Of a DNA stretch of 46,348 nucleotides, positions 8,830-16,801 are shown in pieces. The notes under the pieces were generated by a model, which was not told where the DNA came from, ran no database searches, and worked only from the letters and a program-made list of their open reading frames with translations. Position numbers and translations under genes: made by a program. Each line of letters begins with the position of its first letter. Positions within the stretch are counted from its first letter, which is position 1. Source of the DNA: Acidaminococcales bacterium (GTDB lineage: Bacteria; Bacillota; Negativicutes; Acidaminococcales; JAISLQ01); NCBI GenBank assembly GCA_031290885.1, contig JAISLQ010000021.1, forward strand, positions 1-46,348, written 5' to 3'.

Positions 8830-8884
8830 AAAAAGAGAGCTGTTGTCTACCAAATATAGTTGGTTTTGCGACAGCTCTCTTTTT
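8830..8884 (+). terminator. Rho-independent terminator of the rubredoxin-PTPS gene
   Basis: AGAGAGCTGT pairs with ACAGCTCTCT across a loop that itself contains a small TACCAA/TTGGT stem. The right arm runs into five T. It begins five bases after the stop codon. Confidence 0.88.
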
Positions 8885-8961
8885 CAGGTGAAGTATCCGC
8901 GTTAGAAAATGCCTGCCTAATGTGGCAAATATGTTTTTCTAAAATATTTGCTGTGAAAAAT

Positions 8962-9055
8962 ATGTCATAGTAAAGATTATCGGCAGGCGGCGATTGACTA
9001 CAAAGAACGGGCGGGACATACTTTCAGGGAACTTAAAGAAGCCTTCAAAATCATG
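8962..9055 (+). pseudogene. N-terminal remnant of an IS630-like transposase
   Basis: The frame reads SKDYRQAAIDYKERAGHTFR then ELKEAFKI, which matches the first helix-turn-helix segment of IS630-type transposases (typical form SKD-R--A--Y---GHTF-ELKEAFGI). An ATG TCA lies directly before it but out of frame; restoring two missing bases would give MSYSKDYR. After AFKI the similarity stops abruptly, so the gene is frameshifted and truncated. Confidence 0.5.
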
Positions 9056-9116
9056 CCGCGTATATTTTGTCGCCTCCGTTCTGTTATGCCGAGAACACTG
9101 AAAGCGCGTTTTTCAA

Positions 9117-9197
9117 TTGAATGGTTTAGGCTGCATGACGCCTGCGGAAGCGTTCGCGCAAGAGCTTATGAAAATCAAAGAGGCAATCGCGGCATAA
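9117..9197 (+). pseudogene. C-terminal remnant of an integrase-core transposase
   Basis: The frame reads LNGLGCMTPAEAFAQELMKI followed by KEAIAA and a TAA stop. The L-G-x-MTPAE motif followed by a short helical tail is the usual end of DDE (rve) transposases such as IS3/IS481 types. Nothing recognisable is left upstream in this frame. The match is short, so the family is not certain. Confidence 0.35.
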
Positions 9198-9478
9198 TCC
9201 CCTTGCCTAAGGCCATGGCGATACAAGGATTGGTGCATGCCAAGCCCTATGGGAAATTTGTTGCATTTGATATTGCAATTGACCCTGGTTTGGGAAAGCG
9301 CAAAAATATGTTTTTATGTATTGACAACGAAGCGCAATGATAATAAGCTATTAGAGTAAGTGCCGCGATTTGCTGGGCGCGGATAGCAGGCGGCGGTTTT
9401 GCCGTTTTGCGGTTTTTTGCGGCTTGCCGCGTTGGTTAAGGTGACATTGGATTTCGTTGGCGCAAGTTAGCGGCACAA

Positions 9479-9504
9479 CCGCCAGTAACGGCGGCCGTTT
9501 TTTT
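9479..9504 (+). terminator. Possible terminator hairpin
   Basis: CCGCC and GGCGG form a 5-bp GC stem with a 6-base loop, followed by CCG and seven T. No clear gene ends just upstream, so it may be the remains of a lost gene. Confidence 0.4.
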
Positions 9505-9621
9505 GGCGGGTTAAGTTAGCCGAGGCTAATTAATTTGTGCCATCCCCGTTCTTTTGCCCACAATGATTAAGGGCAAAGATGTATTTTTTGCATATAAATA
9601 CGAATTTTTTACGCCGCAGGC

Positions 9622-9794
9622 AACATTATATAAAGAATGTTAATTGCGGCAAGCTGGAAAGCCGCTTGGCGACAGGCAATGCCGTTTGGGGCGGGCGGGG
9701 CATTGCCGCAGGAAATAAAAATTCATAACGCTCAAAGCGCCTTATAGCCTGACTAAAAATAAAAATCCGCATGTAACATTCTTTATATTATGTT
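9622..9794. mobile_element. MITE-like element with 28-bp terminal inverted repeats
   Basis: The two ends, 9622-9649 and 9767-9794, are inverted copies matching at 25 of 28 positions (left starts AACATTATATAAAG, right on the minus strand starts AACATAATATAAAG). The 117 bp between them have no ORF but contain a perfect 9-bp inverted repeat (GGCAATGCC at 9675-9683 with GGCATTGCC at 9699-9707). Size, terminal repeats and lack of coding sequence fit a miniature inverted-repeat element. I see no obvious target duplication. Each arm is itself partly palindromic (AACAT-N10-ATGTT), so a pair of protein-binding sites is an alternative. Confidence 0.5.
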
Positions 9795-10176
9795 ACATGA
9801 AACATTGGCGAAAACTCACGCTATACTGGCGCCCCATTATTGATGGCGCAATACCGATTGGCCATTTTGATACTGCTCTCCGGTTAGGGCGTGTTTGATA
9901 GATCCATCGCGGCTTCTTTGCGGCTAATTTTCCGCTCCGCTGCGGCAACGTCGCTTAACAGACTGCCTCCGGGCTGCGTCGACGGCGCTTTCTTGCATAA
10001 CGAAACTTTATCTTGGGAATATGCCGAAAGCGAGTTTTTAAATTCGCCTTAAGCTTTGCGGGATAATTTCCTCGCAGCGCGGCGACCGGCCCAGCTTGTC
10101 CGCGTTTTAACCAGGCAGCAGCATAAGCGGCGCGCAGCAACCAACCCCCGTTTTCGGACGGGGAAATAAAACGAGA

Positions 10177-10200
10177 CTTAGTTAGTTTTGGCTAACTAAG
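10177..10200. promoter_or_regulatory. Inverted repeat (operator candidate) upstream of exbB
   Basis: Perfect 9-bp arms CTTAGTTAG and CTAACTAAG separated by TTTTGG, ending 28 bases before the exbB start. There is no T-run after it, so it is not a terminator. The half-site GCTAACTAA resembles, but does not equal, DtxR/IdeR-type metal-regulator sites. A related palindrome, TTAGCCGAGGCTAA, is at 9516-9529. Control by an iron- or heme-responsive repressor is an inference from position. Confidence 0.5.
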
Positions 10201-10228
10201 CGGCGAAAGGAGTTTCTACAGCTTAAAA

Positions 10229-10837
10229 ATGGATGCGCTTTTATTGTTCAGGCAAGGCGGCCTTGTCATGTACCCTTTGCTTTTGTGTTCCGTCTTGGTC
10301 TTGGCGGTAGCTTTTGAACGGTTTTTTGTTTTCCGGCGCAAACTGCGCAAAAAAAACGAATTCAAAAATTCCCTCATGGTAGAGCTGGCGGCGAAAAACT
10401 TGGAAGGGGCGCGGGCGGCGTGCGAAAATTCGCAAAACATCCTGGCGCGGGTGCTGGGCGTCGGGCTGGGATATTACAAAAAACCGGAAAACATGCGCGA
10501 AGCTTTCGAGGAACAAACGTCGCTGGAGTCCTCCCGGCTGCGCGAACACTTGAACTATCTTGACGTAGTGGTTACCATGGCGCCCCTGCTGGGGCTTTTG
10601 GGCACGGTTTTGGGGATTATCCACGCCTTCAGCAACATTGATTTTTCCGGGGGCAATTCCGCCGCCATCGCGAACGGCATCGGCGAAGCCCTTATTTCCA
10701 CGGCGGCCGGATTATGCGTCGCGGTCCTGGCGCTAAGCGTCCATACTTATTTCGCGCATCTTTTGGATTACGCGCTTACGGACATTGAAGACGTCTGCAT
10801 TCACGTCCTGTCGCGGGCAAGGAGCGAAGAAAGATGA
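10229..10837 (+). CDS. exbB: ExbB / MotA-TolQ-ExbB proton channel family protein
   Basis: ExbB forms the inner-membrane proton channel that, with ExbD, powers TonB. The 202 residues show the expected topology: a first membrane helix near 12-30, a long cytoplasmic loop, and two helices near 110-130 and 150-178 with the family pattern MAPLLGLLGTVLGIIHAF and GIGEALISTAAGLCVAVLAL. The ATG is 16 bases after GAAAGGAG, longer than usual, but no closer in-frame start exists. Its end overlaps the exbD start by four bases. It opens the heme operon, behind the inverted repeat at 10177-10200. Confidence 0.93.
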   Translation: MDALLLFRQGGLVMYPLLLCSVLVLAVAFERFFVFRRKLRKKNEFKNSLMVELAAKNLEGARAACENSQNILARVLGVGLGYYKKPENMREAFEEQTSLESSRLREHLNYLDVVVTMAPLLGLLGTVLGIIHAFSNIDFSGGNSAAIANGIGEALISTAAGLCVAVLALSVHTYFAHLLDYALTDIEDVCIHVLSRARSEER

Positions 10838-11247
10838 GGATGCGCGAAACACGGATAGTAAGTACGCCAAAATTGATGATTGTCCCTTTGATCGACATAA
10901 TTTTTTCCATACTGGTGTTTTTCATAGTCGTAACCATGCAAATGGTTTACCAGAAAAACCTGCCGGTGCAGCTGCCGGTATCGGAAGCCGCCCAGCGGGA
11001 CAAAAAAGTTAGCCTAGTGATAACCATACAGCGGGACGGCAAAGTAAGCGTCGGGGACGAAACGGTCGCCGCCGGCGACGTGGCGGGCAGGGTAAAGGGC
11101 ATACTGGCGCGCCAGCCGGAAACTGACGTTATTATCCGCGCCGACAAAAAAGTCGAACACGGCAGCGTCGTAGAGATAATGGGCCAGCTCAAGAATGTCG
11201 GCGTAACCAGGCTGGCCATCGCGGTAGAAGAAAAGGGCGATTCATGA
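10834..11247 (+). CDS. exbD: ExbD / TolR family biopolymer transport protein
   Basis: The 137 residues have one membrane helix near 17-37 with the PLIDIIFSILVFFIV pattern. The Asp in PLIDI is the protonatable residue that couples the proton flow. A periplasmic domain follows, ending with ADKKVEHGSVVEIMGQLKNV, typical of ExbD. It overlaps exbB and tonB by four bases at each end (ATGA-type overlaps), so the three are translationally coupled. Confidence 0.93.
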   Translation: MRMRETRIVSTPKLMIVPLIDIIFSILVFFIVVTMQMVYQKNLPVQLPVSEAAQRDKKVSLVITIQRDGKVSVGDETVAAGDVAGRVKGILARQPETDVIIRADKKVEHGSVVEIMGQLKNVGVTRLAIAVEEKGDS

Positions 11248-11930
11248 TGGACAAGACAAACAGCGCCGAATCGTTCAAACAGGGGCTGGCCTTCTCCTGT
11301 GCCTGCCATTTGCTTTTTATCTTCTGCGCCGCCGTCATTTTCGCGGGCGTCAAATCCCCCGCGCCGCGCGGGGAAAGGCTTTATCCGGCCGAAATATATA
11401 CGCCCGCCGCTTCGCCGGGGACAGAAGCCGCCCCGGCCCAAGCCGTGCGCCGCCAGCCGCCGGCTCCGGCCGCTATAGCTCGGCCGCCGCTGAACGGCGT
11501 CGCCGAAACAGCGAAACAAAGCGATCTGCCGGCGCCCGCCGGTGTTGGCAATGAAAACGCGGGCGGCGAAACCTCGTCCGGCGCGGGCGGCGGCGCGGGC
11601 ACAGCGGCCGGAACCGGCAAAAAGGACGGCGCGGGTACGGCGGGCGGCTCAAAATTGGCGGAAACAATCGAAAGGTTTGTGCGGCGGGTGGAGCGCAACA
11701 AAGGGGCGTATCCTTATATGGCCTTAAAGCAAAACAAAACGGGAGTTGCCCATATATATGTGAAACTCAACGCGGACGGGTCTTTGGCGGAACAATACGT
11801 AGCGGCCTCCTCCGGGGAAAAAAGCCTTGACGAGGGCGCCTTGAAAGCGGTGCGAAAAGCCTGCCCTTTCCCGCACGGGCTGCCCGGCGGCTTGGCCATG
11901 ACCGTACCCGTGCGCTGGACGCTGAGTTGA
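11244..11930 (+). CDS. tonB: TonB energy-transducing protein
   Basis: The 228-residue protein has a short cytoplasmic N-terminus, one membrane helix near 15-35 (LAFSCACHLLFIFCAAVIFAG), a long low-complexity linker rich in Ala, Pro and Gly (about 45-135) that would span the periplasm, and a C-terminal TonB domain (about 145-228). Within that domain YPYMALKQNKTGVAHIYVKL and SGEKSLDEGALKAVRKACPF are characteristic. It carries energy from ExbBD to the receptor encoded at 18291. Its presence is strong evidence for an outer membrane. Confidence 0.92.
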   Translation: MMDKTNSAESFKQGLAFSCACHLLFIFCAAVIFAGVKSPAPRGERLYPAEIYTPAASPGTEAAPAQAVRRQPPAPAAIARPPLNGVAETAKQSDLPAPAGVGNENAGGETSSGAGGGAGTAAGTGKKDGAGTAGGSKLAETIERFVRRVERNKGAYPYMALKQNKTGVAHIYVKLNADGSLAEQYVAASSGEKSLDEGALKAVRKACPFPHGLPGGLAMTVPVRWTLS

Positions 11931-11967
11931 CGGCGGCCAAGCATACTTATTTTGTGAGGTGTGAACA

Positions 11968-12939
11968 ATGAACATCAAAAAACATTTTTTCGCAATACTT
12001 TTTCTTGCCCTGGCAGCAGGAGGCGGCCTTTACCTTTGGCGGGGCGGCGATTCTTCCGGCGCGGCGCAGGCGGCTTTCAGCATGGTCAGAGACGATGCCG
12101 GGCGCGAGGTGCGGGTACCGGAACGCCCCAAACGCGTGGTAGTTTTATCGGCCACCCATGTTGACTTGTTCTGCGCGGCCGGCGGCAAGGACATCCTGGT
12201 CGGCAAACCCATATCGCAGGTCATGTCCGACGACACCAAAGCCGCTTCCGCCAACGCCAAAGAAATCGGCATGAGCATGTCGCCCAACACCGAAATAATA
12301 CTGTCCCTGAACCCCGACCTGATAATCGGTCTGAATATGCCTCCGCATCTGGCGCTCATCCCCATACTGGAAAAAGTCGGCATACCCATGCTGGCCAAAA
12401 GTACCGATACCTACGAACAAGCGCTGGCAGCTTTGCGGTTTTATGGGGAATTGGCCGGGCAAGAAGAAACGGCGCGGACAAAGATTGCCGAGATACAGGG
12501 CAAATACAGCCTGGCCAGACAAAAAAGCGCCGGCAAAAGGCCGCCGCGCAGCCTGATTTTATTCGGCACGCCGGAAAGCATGAGCATGGCCACCAAAAAG
12601 AGCTTCACCGGCGACCTGCTGGAAAGGCTGGGCGGCGGCAATGTCATGGACAACGCCGTTGGTTTTGACACAAGCAGCGCCTACCTGTCGCTCAGCATGG
12701 AATACGTAACAAAGCAAAATCCGGAAGTGATTTTTCTTATAACGCACGGTTCGCCGGAAGGTCTTGAGGAAAAGTTTTCCCGGGAAATGTCGGGCAATCC
12801 GATATGGAACCAACTCAGCGCCGTAAAAAACGGCCGCCTGTACGTCCTGCCTTACGGCCTGTTTACGATAAACCCCGGCTCGCGCATTGGCGACGCCATT
12901 AACATGCTGGCCGATAAACTTTACGGTGAAAATCGATGA
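11968..12939 (+). CDS. Heme/corrinoid/siderophore-type ABC substrate-binding protein
   Basis: A 323-residue periplasmic-binding protein of the FepB/BtuF/HmuT family. Residues 1-25 form an N-terminal signal or anchor without a lipobox Cys. The mature part starts with the usual DDAGREVRVPERPKRVVVLS and ends with GSRIGDAINMLADKLYG. Such proteins grip a metal chelate in the cleft between two lobes and pass it to a FecCD permease. Heme is the likely ligand because hutW-like and chaN-like genes are in the same run, but cobalamin or a siderophore cannot be excluded. The gene ends in a four-base overlap with the permease gene. Confidence 0.88.
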   Translation: MNIKKHFFAILFLALAAGGGLYLWRGGDSSGAAQAAFSMVRDDAGREVRVPERPKRVVVLSATHVDLFCAAGGKDILVGKPISQVMSDDTKAASANAKEIGMSMSPNTEIILSLNPDLIIGLNMPPHLALIPILEKVGIPMLAKSTDTYEQALAALRFYGELAGQEETARTKIAEIQGKYSLARQKSAGKRPPRSLILFGTPESMSMATKKSFTGDLLERLGGGNVMDNAVGFDTSSAYLSLSMEYVTKQNPEVIFLITHGSPEGLEEKFSREMSGNPIWNQLSAVKNGRLYVLPYGLFTINPGSRIGDAINMLADKLYGENR

Positions 12940-13961
12940 GTTTCAGCATTGCCGCCGACAAACGAGCGAAGGATCCCAGGCTCGGCAAAAGAATAATTAC
13001 CTTGTCCGCCGGCTTGGCGGCGCTCTGCGCTTTCGCCGCAGCAGGCATCGCGCTGGGCTCCATCGATATTAAACTGTCCGAGATTTTGCGGGTGATCTTC
13101 GATTACGCCAACACGGAAAACTCCCGGATAATTTATTACATCAGGCTGCCGCGGGTGCTGACGGCGGTCATGGTGGGCGCAAACATGGCGCTCGCCGGCT
13201 GCATCATGCAAGGGGTGCTGCGCAACCCGCTGGCCGATCCCGGCATCATCGGCGTTTCCGCCGGCGCCGGCATGTCCGCCGTCGCAGTAATGGTGCTTTT
13301 CCCGGAATATAGCCTGCTCATACCGCCGATTGCGTTTTTGGGGGCGCTGGCGGCCACCGGCACAGTCTTTTTGCTGTCCTGGGAAAACGGCATACAGCCC
13401 CTGCGCATGATTTTGGCGGGCGTGGCGGTCAGCGCCTTCTTCGGCGCCATTATGAGCGCCATCATGGTTTTCAACTCCGACAAGATACAGGGAACGGTCA
13501 ACTGGATGGCCGGCGGTTTTCACGGCCGCTCCTGGGAACACGTGAAAATGATACTTCCTTACTGCCTGTTCGGGACGGTCAGCGCCCTTTCCGGCTACCG
13601 CTATTTAAACGCCTTGCAGCTTGGCGACGAAGTCGCCAGAAGCATCGGCGCGCGCGTGGAACTGACCCGGTTTTTGCTGGTCGTCCTGTCCGCCCTGCTG
13701 GCGGCCTCGGCGGTAAGCGTAGCCGGCATGATCGGCTTTGTCGGCCTGATCGTGCCGCATACCATGCGCATTTTCGTCGGGTCGGACTTTGAGTTCCTGC
13801 TCCCCTGTTCCGCCCTTTTCGGCGGGGCGCTGGTAGTCGGGGCCGATACCGTGGCGCGGACGGTCATCGCCCCCATAGAGATCCCCGTCGGCATATTCAT
13901 GGCGCTCCTGGGCGCTCCGTTCTTTTTATATCTTTTGAAGAAAGGGATGTCGCGCGGATGA
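12936..13961 (+). CDS. FecCD-family ABC transporter permease (heme type)
   Basis: The 341 residues contain about ten membrane helices. Family motifs are RLPRVLTAVMVGANMALAGC, MQGVLRNPLADPGIIGVSAGAG and GMIGFVGLIVPHTMRIFVGS, the last near the ATPase contact. It forms the channel for the chelate delivered by the preceding binding protein. Four-base overlaps at both ends tie it to the binding-protein and ATPase genes. Confidence 0.93.
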   Translation: MSFSIAADKRAKDPRLGKRIITLSAGLAALCAFAAAGIALGSIDIKLSEILRVIFDYANTENSRIIYYIRLPRVLTAVMVGANMALAGCIMQGVLRNPLADPGIIGVSAGAGMSAVAVMVLFPEYSLLIPPIAFLGALAATGTVFLLSWENGIQPLRMILAGVAVSAFFGAIMSAIMVFNSDKIQGTVNWMAGGFHGRSWEHVKMILPYCLFGTVSALSGYRYLNALQLGDEVARSIGARVELTRFLLVVLSALLAASAVSVAGMIGFVGLIVPHTMRIFVGSDFEFLLPCSALFGGALVVGADTVARTVIAPIEIPVGIFMALLGAPFFLYLLKKGMSRG

Positions 13962-14761
13962 TAAGCATAAGGGCCGAGTCAATTACCTTGCGCTACGGGG
14001 CGCGGACAGTCGTCGAGAAAATGAGCCTGGCGGCGGAGAAAGCGGACATAGTCTCCATTATCGGCCCTAACGGTTCCGGCAAATCCACTGTCTTGAAAGC
14101 ATTGGGCAGACTTTTGAAACCGGCGGGCGGGACGGTTTTTCTGGACGGGAAAGACATACAGGCGGAAAAAACGGGCCGCGTAGCGCAAAAAATGGCGATC
14201 CTGCCGCAGACGGCCACGGTTCCCGACGACATGACCGTATATGACCTTGTTTGCTACGGCCGGATGCCTTACCAAAAATTTTTCGCGCCCAAAAGCGAAG
14301 AAGACCTGGCGCAGATAGATACGGCCATCGCCGCCACCGGCATGTCCGAAATGAAATTTCGCCGCATGGGCACCCTCTCCGGCGGCGAGAGGCAGCGCGC
14401 GTGGCTGTCGCTCGCCATAGCGCAGAACCCGAAAATACTGCTTTTGGACGAACCGACCACCTTTCTCGACATCCACCATCAACTCGAAATCATGAAACTG
14501 ATCGTCCATCTGCACAAAAAACTCGCCATAACGGTCATCATGGTGCTGCACGACCTTAACCACGCGGCCCGTTTCAGCAACCGGATAATAGCCGTCAAGG
14601 AAGGCGCGGTCATGATCGACGGCGGGGTAAGGGAAGTTTTTCGCGAAGAAATATTGGGCGCGCTCTATAGCGTCAAGACCCAGATCATAAAAATCAGGCA
14701 AAACGGCGAAGAACACCTTTACTGCATTACCGACGACGTATTTGAGGAAACGGCCACATGA
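13958..14761 (+). CDS. ATPase of the heme-type ABC importer (FepC/HmuV-like)
   Basis: The 267-residue ATPase has Walker A GPNGSGKST, the Q-loop in AILPQTATVPDD, the signature LSGGERQR, Walker B ILLLDEPTTFLD and the switch His in VLHDLNHAARF. It energises the FecCD permease encoded just upstream. The gene overlaps both neighbours by four bases, so binding protein, permease and ATPase are one coupled block. Confidence 0.93.
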   Translation: MISIRAESITLRYGARTVVEKMSLAAEKADIVSIIGPNGSGKSTVLKALGRLLKPAGGTVFLDGKDIQAEKTGRVAQKMAILPQTATVPDDMTVYDLVCYGRMPYQKFFAPKSEEDLAQIDTAIAATGMSEMKFRRMGTLSGGERQRAWLSLAIAQNPKILLLDEPTTFLDIHHQLEIMKLIVHLHKKLAITVIMVLHDLNHAARFSNRIIAVKEGAVMIDGGVREVFREEILGALYSVKTQIIKIRQNGEEHLYCITDDVFEETAT

Positions 14762-15483
14762 ACATACTGGAATTAACCGACATATCCAAGGCGTATGGCG
14801 CGAAAACGGTATTGAGCCAAGTCAGCTTCCACGTCCGGCAGGGCGAGATACTGGGCCTTTTGGGACCTAACGGCGCGGGCAAGACCACTCTTTTGAAAAC
14901 CATCTTTGGCCTTGCGAAATGCGACCGGGGCAGCATCAAAGCCTTCGGCCTCGATTTCCAGGAAAACAAGCGGCAGATACTGAAAAATACCGGCATAGTG
15001 CCGCAGGAGAACAACCTAGAAAGAGAAGCGACCGTAAGAGAGGCGCTGCTTTTATACGCGAAACTGTTTGGCGTGCGCCAGGCCGAACAGTCGGCGGACA
15101 AACTGCTGGAGAAGTTCGCGATGTCCGAATGGCGGGACGTCCTAATAAGGCACCTTTCGGGCGGCATGGCGCGAAAAACGCTCATAGCGAGAGCCTTGCT
15201 GCCCGACCCGCCGCTCCTTTTGCTGGACGAGCCCAGCGTGGGGCTTGACCCTGACGTCAGGCGCGGAATATGGCGGCTGGTACTTGAACTTAAAGAGGCG
15301 GGTAAAACCATTGTGCTGACGACCCACTACATGGAAGAGGCGGATTTTCTCTGCGACCGGATCGCGCTTTTAAAATCCGGCAAGCTGCTTTTTCTCGACA
15401 CGCCAAGCCGTTTGAAACAAAAAAGCGGCGGCGCGACGCTGGAAGACGCGTTCATTTATCTGACCGGGACGGGGGCCGTTTGA
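14758..15483 (+). CDS. ABC-2 type exporter ATPase (DrrA/CcmA-like)
   Basis: A second, different ATPase of 241 residues: Walker A GPNGAGKTT, a Q-loop in GIVPQENNLEREATVREALL, the signature LSGGMARKT, Walker B LLLLDEPSVGLD and the switch His in TTHYMEEADF. It belongs to the group that pairs with ABC-2 permeases to export drugs, polysaccharides or other compounds. It starts inside the end of the importer ATPase gene and is followed immediately by its membrane partner. Its place inside a heme operon suggests export of heme or a breakdown product, but this is inference. Confidence 0.9.
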   Translation: MNILELTDISKAYGAKTVLSQVSFHVRQGEILGLLGPNGAGKTTLLKTIFGLAKCDRGSIKAFGLDFQENKRQILKNTGIVPQENNLEREATVREALLLYAKLFGVRQAEQSADKLLEKFAMSEWRDVLIRHLSGGMARKTLIARALLPDPPLLLLDEPSVGLDPDVRRGIWRLVLELKEAGKTIVLTTHYMEEADFLCDRIALLKSGKLLFLDTPSRLKQKSGGATLEDAFIYLTGTGAV

Positions 15484-16218
15484 ATGGGCTGGTACATGGT
15501 TTATTACCGCGAAATGTTTCTCATGCGGAAAAAAATCGGCAACCTCGGCTACGTCTTTTCCACTTTGCTGTATCCCCTGCTCTACCTTTTCGCCTTCAGC
15601 TGGGGGTTTGGCCCTACCGCCGGCGTTCCCGGCGGTTACGTCCCCTTTTTGAGCAAAGGCATGCTCGGCATTGCCGTCATGCTCAATTCCTTTCAGCAGA
15701 CGGCCATTTCCGTCAGCGTGGGACGGTTCTATTTCCGCAGCTTTCAGACCTTGCTGGTCAGCCCGCTGACACCTTTCGCCATCACGCTTGGCATAACGCT
15801 GGCGGGCGTGAGCCGGGGCGTCATGGCCGGCGCCACTATCTATCTGGTCGCCTTCCTGGCTTTCGCGGCGCCGCCGCCCAGTCTGCCCGGCATAGCCGGC
15901 ATAATCATTTCCGCCGCCTGTTTCGGCGCTTTCGGCTTTACCGTGGGATTATGGGCGGACAACCAGGACGCCCTGTCCGTGGTCATAAATTTCATTATCA
16001 CGCCCATGACCTTTTTTTGCGGCTCCTTATTTCCCATAGAAAGGCTGCCGCCGTGGCTGCAAGGCATTGCCGGCTGGCTGCCGCTCGGCCTTTCCAACAA
16101 GCTTTTGCGCGCGGGCGGCTGGACGTGGGAGGCGGCTTGCTATCTTTTGATCCTGTCCGTTACCGCCGCAGTTTTATTCTATATAAGCATCAGAAAAGTA
16201 AACAATTACAGCGAATGA
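15484..16218 (+). CDS. ABC-2 type transporter permease
   Basis: The 244-residue protein has six predicted membrane helices and the ABC-2 pattern: an N-terminal YREMFLMRKKIGNLGYVFST segment, a middle RFYFRSFQTLLVSPLTPFA coupling stretch, and the late FITPMTFFCGSLFPIERLP motif. It is the membrane half of the exporter whose ATPase precedes it. The ATG directly follows the TGA of the ATPase gene, with no gap. Confidence 0.88.
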   Translation: MGWYMVYYREMFLMRKKIGNLGYVFSTLLYPLLYLFAFSWGFGPTAGVPGGYVPFLSKGMLGIAVMLNSFQQTAISVSVGRFYFRSFQTLLVSPLTPFAITLGITLAGVSRGVMAGATIYLVAFLAFAAPPPSLPGIAGIIISAACFGAFGFTVGLWADNQDALSVVINFIITPMTFFCGSLFPIERLPPWLQGIAGWLPLGLSNKLLRAGGWTWEAACYLLILSVTAAVLFYISIRKVNNYSE

Positions 16219-16232
16219 CGAGGAGGATGTTT

Positions 16233-16754
16233 ATGAAAACATTGGTAGTATACTCAAGCCTTACGGGCAATACGAAAATGGTCGCGCAAGCGATCGCGCA
16301 AGAGTTAGGCGCGGACATAAAATCCGTGGCGGAAAATCCTTCCGCAGACGGTTATGATCTGGTGGCGGCAGGTTTTTGGGTAGACAAAGGCAGCGCCGAC
16401 GCCGAGGCGTCCGAATACCTGAAATCTTTAAAAAACGCGAAAGTCGGCTTGTTCGCCACCTTGGGCGCCGACCCCAAATCCGAGCACGCCGCCAAATGCT
16501 TGGAAAAAGCGGCCGGACTGCTCGATGCCAGCAACCAAATAGTCGGCAGGTTCATCTGTCAGGGCAAAATAGACCCTAAGTTGATTGAAAGGATGAATAA
16601 AATGTTCGCAGGGCAGACGGGCAATCCGCACGCGCCCGGCAAGGAAAGGGACGAGCGGCACAAAAAAGCCAGCACCCATCCGGACGCGCAGGATTTGGCG
16701 GGCGCCAGAGCCGCTTTCGCGCGGATAAAAGAAAATATAACGGCCAAAGGCTGA
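16233..16754 (+). CDS. Flavodoxin-family protein
   Basis: The 173-residue protein has the flavodoxin FMN phosphate loop SSLTGNTKM (residues 8-16) after the first beta strand, and the later segments AAGFWVDKGSADAE and GLFATLGADP at the isoalloxazine loops. It probably donates electrons. Flavodoxin-like genes often sit next to anaerobic heme-degradation genes, and the HutW-like radical SAM enzyme follows directly, so it is a plausible reductant for that enzyme or for the tetrapyrrole product. The ATG at 16233 is 6 bases after AGGAGG; an ATG at 16227 abuts the ribosome site and is less likely. Confidence 0.85.
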   Translation: MKTLVVYSSLTGNTKMVAQAIAQELGADIKSVAENPSADGYDLVAAGFWVDKGSADAEASEYLKSLKNAKVGLFATLGADPKSEHAAKCLEKAAGLLDASNQIVGRFICQGKIDPKLIERMNKMFAGQTGNPHAPGKERDERHKKASTHPDAQDLAGARAAFARIKENITAKG

Positions 16755-16801
16755 ACCTGCCCGCGCCGCCCAACGCCCAAATAAACGAAGAGGTACAAAG
16801 C

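Larger units (their letters stand above)
8885..10176. other. Gene-poor region with transposase scars and inverted repeats
   Basis: About 1.3 kb without an intact gene. From left to right: a decayed IS630-like N-terminus (8962-9055), a decayed transposase C-terminus (9117-9197), an open frame to 9340 that I do not recognise, a short GC hairpin with seven T (9479-9504), a palindrome TTAGCCGAGGCTAA (9516-9529), a MITE-like element (9622-9794), and about 350 bases to the heme operon in which I see no coding sequence. A 61-codon minus-strand frame at 9955-10140 has no ribosome site or known domain. Confidence 0.6.

Noticed and set aside
9341-9560. Possible cobalamin riboswitch before the heme operon
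   Set aside because: The B12-box and the conserved cores of that riboswitch are not present.
9955-10140. 61-codon arginine-rich minus-strand frame
   Set aside because: No ribosome site and no family; composition is typical of GC-rich intergenic DNA.
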